7,762 bases of DNA, from assembly GCA_007128515.1 (NCBI GenBank), contig SKXI01000141.1:1-7762 (forward strand), read 5' to 3'. A model generated the notes under the pieces. That model was not told the origin of the DNA. It saw nothing but the letters and a program-made list of their open reading frames with translations, and ran no database searches. This document shows, piece after piece, positions 5,248-7,762 of this stretch. The position numbers and the translations under genes are program-made. The DNA comes from Halococcaceae archaeon. Lineage in GTDB: Archaea > Halobacteriota > Halobacteria > Halobacteriales > Halalkalicoccaceae. The stretch's first letter is position 1. Each line of letters opens with the position of its first letter.

Positions 5248-7044
5248 ATGAGGGCGGCGGGTCCCCGAACGGAGGAGAACCGACCGAGACCCCGGGAGTC
5301 GACCGACCGTCGACCCCTGTTCGCCCTGCTCGCGATCACCGGGTTCGCGCTCGTCGCTCGCCTCTGGGACCTCGGTAGCCGGACGGCTCACTGGGACGAG
5401 GCTCGCGTCGCCTACTGGACCGCCCGCTACGTCGAGACCGGCTTCTTCGAGTACCAGCCGATCATCCACGGCCCGTTCCTCCCGCAGGTAAACAGAGTCG
5501 TCTTCGCCGCGGTCGGTCCCTCCGATCTCGCTTCGCGTCTCGTCGTCGCCCTGATCGGGGGACTGCTCCCGCTCGCCGCCTGGCTCCTCCGCGACAGACT
5601 TCGAGACGCCGAACTCGTCGCCCTCGCCGCGCTGCTCGCGGCGAACCCGCTGTTGCTCTACTACTCCCGGTTCATGCGAAACGACGTCGTCCTCGCGGCG
5701 CTCGCGCTCCTCACCCTCGGCCTGTTCGTTCGCGCGTACGACACCGGCCGGGTCGGGTACTTCCACGCGGGTGTCCTCGCCCTCGCGATCGCCGTCTCGA
5801 CGATGGGTAACGCGATCCTCTACCCGCTCTGCTGGGTCGGCGCGCTCGGCCTCCTCCTGGTCCACCGCTGGGTCTGGGCCTATCGGGACGGGAGCTCCCC
5901 GATCGCGGTGACCACCGCGCACGCGAAACGGATCGCTCGCGGACTCTCCGCCTGGGCGGGCCACCTCGCGCTCGGTGCAGTGACCTTCGTTCTCGTCACG
6001 ATCTGGTTCTACGCCCCTCGGGCAGGGAGCGAGGGCGAGGTCGGAATCGACCGTCTGGCGGCGGACCCGACCCTGCTCCCGGACGTGCTCGCCGCGGCCA
6101 CTACGGAGAGCCTGGATGCGATGGTCTCGCTCTGGATCACCGGCGACATGCAGGACGAGCCGCCGTACGCCGACGCGCTCGCCTTCTTCCTCGAAACCAC
6201 GTGGGAGGGGGCGTTCGTCGTCTGCGCGCTCGCCGTCGTCGGGATCGCCGTCGAGTTTCGTCGTGGAACCCCCCGGGACCTCGTCGCATTGACCACCTAC
6301 TGGGGACTCGTGAGTGTTCCGGGCTACCCCCTCGCGATGGACATCCTCTCGCCGTGGACCCCGGTTCACGCGATCGTCCCGCTCTGTGTCCCCGCCGCGG
6401 TCGGCGGCGCGTGGCTCTACCGACTCGGCCGTGACTCGCTCACCGCCGGGAACCGAACGACTGCAGCGGTCGCCGGACTCGTCCTCCTCCTCTGCGGTGC
6501 ACAGATCGGGACCGTCGCCGCGACGAGCGTCTACGCGAACGACCAGGACCGGGAGAACCCGCTCGTCCAGTACGCACAGCCGGCCGGCGAGATAGGGGAT
6601 CGCGTCGGGGCGATGGATCGCGCGGTCGAACGAGGCGAGGGCGACCCCGCACTCGTCTACTACGGCGAGGATCTCGTACTGGAGGACGAACGCGCGGCGA
6701 GCGTGAAACCGATCGACGACCCGACGGCAGGGAACTGGTACCACCGGCTCCCGATGCCGTGGTACGCAGCGGTGGTCGGGATCGGTCCCGAACGAACGGC
6801 GAGCGCCGAGGGTCCCGAGCAACTGGACGACCTGCTCGGGCACGAGCCCGCGGTCGTGATCGCGCCGACGAGCGAGCGCGAGGTACTGGACGACCGACTC
6901 GCCGACTACGACTCCGCCACCTTCGAGACGCGGCTCTGGGCGAGCGAGGGACGGTCCTACTCGGCGGTCGTGATCTACGTCTCGGAGCCGGACTCGGAGT
7001 CCGTCTCGGAGCCGGACCCGGAGTCCGTCCCGGCGTCCGACTGA
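5248..7044 (+). CDS. agl23: Agl23-family (TIGR03663-type) polytopic membrane protein, flippase activity-associated
   Basis: This is a predicted integral membrane protein of the haloarchaeal Agl23 family, associated with lipid-linked glycan transfer or flipping in surface N-glycosylation; the family also resembles GT-C/PMT glycosyltransferases. The 598-residue product has a charged N-terminus, a first membrane helix at about 23-41 and the conserved loop HWDEARVAYWT (48-58) with the D50-E51 pair typical of GT-C active sites. This is followed by the family block ETGFFEYQPIIHGPFLPQVN (63-82). About ten hydrophobic helices follow (for example 96-115, 121-139, 145-163, 236-255, 320-336, 371-391, 404-424), then a soluble tail from about 430. 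The ATG at 5248 is preferred: the frame is open upstream but low-complexity and antisense to ribH. The last 20 or so residues are two SEPDxESV repeats overlapping gvpM. The exact biochemical step is unsettled. Confidence 0.88.
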   Translation: MRAAGPRTEENRPRPRESTDRRPLFALLAITGFALVARLWDLGSRTAHWDEARVAYWTARYVETGFFEYQPIIHGPFLPQVNRVVFAAVGPSDLASRLVVALIGGLLPLAAWLLRDRLRDAELVALAALLAANPLLLYYSRFMRNDVVLAALALLTLGLFVRAYDTGRVGYFHAGVLALAIAVSTMGNAILYPLCWVGALGLLLVHRWVWAYRDGSSPIAVTTAHAKRIARGLSAWAGHLALGAVTFVLVTIWFYAPRAGSEGEVGIDRLAADPTLLPDVLAAATTESLDAMVSLWITGDMQDEPPYADALAFFLETTWEGAFVVCALAVVGIAVEFRRGTPRDLVALTTYWGLVSVPGYPLAMDILSPWTPVHAIVPLCVPAAVGGAWLYRLGRDSLTAGNRTTAAVAGLVLLLCGAQIGTVAATSVYANDQDRENPLVQYAQPAGEIGDRVGAMDRAVERGEGDPALVYYGEDLVLEDERAASVKPIDDPTAGNWYHRLPMPWYAAVVGIGPERTASAEGPEQLDDLLGHEPAVVIAPTSEREVLDDRLADYDSATFETRLWASEGRSYSAVVIYVSEPDSESVSEPDPESVPASD

Positions 7045-7289
7045 GAGGACTCGACACGCTCGATCGGCCGACCGCTGTCCTCGCGTGCGCGGATCCCGCG
7101 GTCCCAGTCGGCGAAGACGCCGTACTCGGTCATCGTCTCCATCCCCGCGATCGCCGCCCGGAGGTTGATGCCGATCAACGGGATGTCAGCGACGGTCACG
7201 ACCACGTCCGCCTGGAGGATCACGCCCTCGGTCAGCAGGACGTCGAGGACGTCGACGATCGCGTGATCGCGTTCCCTCGTCGGCTCCAT
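6975..7289 (-). CDS. gvpM: Gas vesicle protein GvpM (GvpA/J/M family) with an extended acidic tail
   Basis: This is a minor gas vesicle protein of the GvpA-like family, required early in vesicle assembly and associating with GvpL and other accessory proteins. Residues about 8-62 form the conserved domain, with HAIVDVLDVLLTEGVILQAD (9-28), the signature VADIPLIGINLRAAIAGM (33-50) and TMTEYGVFADWD (52-63). The start ATG overlaps the gvpL stop as TGATG and has GGTGA six nucleotides upstream, so translation is coupled. The 104-residue length exceeds my recollection of about 84 for Halobacterium GvpM; the extra is a Ser/Gly/Glu/Asp tail ending in two TDSxSGSE-like units encoded by a 24-bp tandem repeat. 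That tail overlaps the 3' end of agl23 by 70 nt on the other strand. As gvpM is normally last in the gvpD-M operon, this marks the cluster boundary. GvpJ is the main alternative, but position after gvpL favours GvpM. Confidence 0.92.
   Translation of the reverse strand: MEPTRERDHAIVDVLDVLLTEGVILQADVVVTVADIPLIGINLRAAIAGMETMTEYGVFADWDRGIRAREDSGRPIERVESSQSDAGTDSGSGSETDSESGSET
6981..7028. repeat. 24-bp tandem duplication coding on both strands
   Basis: Copies at 6981-7004 and 7005-7028 are identical except for one T/C difference (positions 6993 and 7017). The unit is eight codons long, so both reading frames are kept: it gives SEPDSESV/SEPDPESV in agl23 on the plus strand and acidic Ser/Gly/Glu repeats in gvpM on the minus strand. 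Confidence 0.9.
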
Positions 7290-7762
7290 CAGCCCTCACC
7301 CCCGATCGTCGGTGCGTGCGTGTACGGCGGCCACGGGCCGGTGTAACTGACCGAGAGGTGATCCTGGGCTGCGAACTCCTCCAGCACGGCGCCGATCGCC
7401 CCTTCACGCTCCTCGTCGGCGAGGACGCTCACCCGAACGACCGGGTCGACACCCTCCCCTCCGACACCGTCTGCGGCGTCGACGACCGATGGGCGTCTAT
7501 CGAGCACCGCCACCTCGTGGGCGTGTTCCTCGAGTCGATCGAGGAGCCGATCCGAGAGCGCGTCCCGACGCTCCGTCACCTTCGAGGAGAGCTGTCGTTC
7601 GTACTGCTTTCCGAGCAGGTGTGCGGTCCCCTCGTTCGCCTCGTCGATCCGATCGGAGAGCGCGCGCAGTTCGTCGTCCTCCGCGACCTCGGCACGGACC
7701 TGCGTCTCGTCCCACTGGAGGTCGATCCGGTACTCCCACCGACCCGACAGCGAGTCGAGCGC
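7289..7762 (-). CDS. gvpL: Gas vesicle protein GvpL (GvpL/GvpF family), C-terminal part only
   Basis: This is an accessory gas vesicle protein thought to act as an assembly hub that contacts several other minor Gvp proteins and GvpA. The window holds 157 codons of the C-terminal half; the N-terminus lies beyond the right edge. Recognisable parts are WEYRIDLQWD near the left end of the visible protein, a long charged helical stretch (LLGKQYERQLSSKVTERRDA), a central strand region (PVVRVSVLADEERE) and the family-defining VSYTGPWPPYTHA near the C-terminus. GvpF shares this fold and motif, but adjacency to gvpM (TGATG overlap) in the conserved order K-L-M identifies GvpL. It would be expressed from an operon promoter outside the window. 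Confidence 0.9.
   Translation of the reverse strand, partial: ALDSLSGRWEYRIDLQWDETQVRAEVAEDDELRALSDRIDEANEGTAHLLGKQYERQLSSKVTERRDALSDRLLDRLEEHAHEVAVLDRRPSVVDAADGVGGEGVDPVVRVSVLADEEREGAIGAVLEEFAAQDHLSVSYTGPWPPYTHAPTIGGEG

Noticed and set aside
5166..5339. N-terminal extension of RibH to an upstream ATG at 5339
   Set aside because: The added residues are unlike lumazine synthases and would be antisense to the agl23 start; the ATG at 5165 has a well-placed promoter-like box and gives the normal archaeal length.
5221..6843. Long minus-strand open frame of 540 codons opposite agl23
   Set aside because: Its translation is Arg/Glu/Asp-rich without motifs, and it also runs across the ribH-agl23 promoter gap. 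The plus strand encodes a well-recognised membrane protein.

Overview
The window looks like chromosomal DNA from a haloarchaeon (class Halobacteria). It is very GC-rich, its proteins are acidic, several genes have almost no leader with TATA-like boxes about 27 nt upstream of the start codon, and the gene families are haloarchaeal or archaeal: RibL-type FAD synthetase, short archaeal RibH, Agl23, and GvpL/GvpM. Strong codon bias opens long antisense reading frames throughout; I treated these as shadows.

Layout from left to right. Positions 1-1807 (minus) hold most of an S1-OB-DHH-DHHA1 RecJ-like phosphoesterase whose last residues lie beyond the window. Divergent from it, at 1900-2837 (plus), are a JAMM/MPN metalloprotease and the FAD synthetase ribL, overlapping by 7 nt. 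Next comes a small VapBC-type toxin-antitoxin unit (2929-3535, plus). The antitoxin is intact, but the PIN toxin frame has an in-frame TGA at its twelfth codon, although all four catalytic acidic residues and the rest of the frame are preserved. Converging on it, at 3616-5165 (minus), is a two-gene unit of ribH (lumazine synthase) followed by a class I aminotransferase, coupled by an ATGA overlap. Divergent from ribH is agl23 (5248-7044, plus), a polytopic membrane protein of the GT-C-like Agl23 family. Its 3' end overlaps by 70 nt the 3' end of gvpM (6975-7289, minus), which follows the 3' part of gvpL (7289-7762, minus, truncated by the window edge). This is the terminal end of a gas vesicle cluster.

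Functional themes are flavin biosynthesis (ribH makes lumazine, the riboflavin precursor; ribL makes FAD from FMN), nucleic-acid processing (the RecJ-like enzyme), probable ubiquitin-like (SAMP) deconjugation (JAMM), surface glycan assembly (agl23) and buoyancy (gvpLM). The toxin-antitoxin remnant between the two flavin genes is the most accessory-looking part. No gene-free stretch exceeds 300 bases; the largest gaps are 80-92 bp. I saw no tRNA, rRNA, CRISPR array, insertion sequence or convincing terminator.

I did not find a clearly new multi-gene system. The items most worth a second look are the single-stop vapC pseudogene beside an intact antitoxin, and the convergent agl23/gvpM overlap, where a 24-bp tandem duplication supplies repetitive C-terminal tails to two unrelated proteins on opposite strands.
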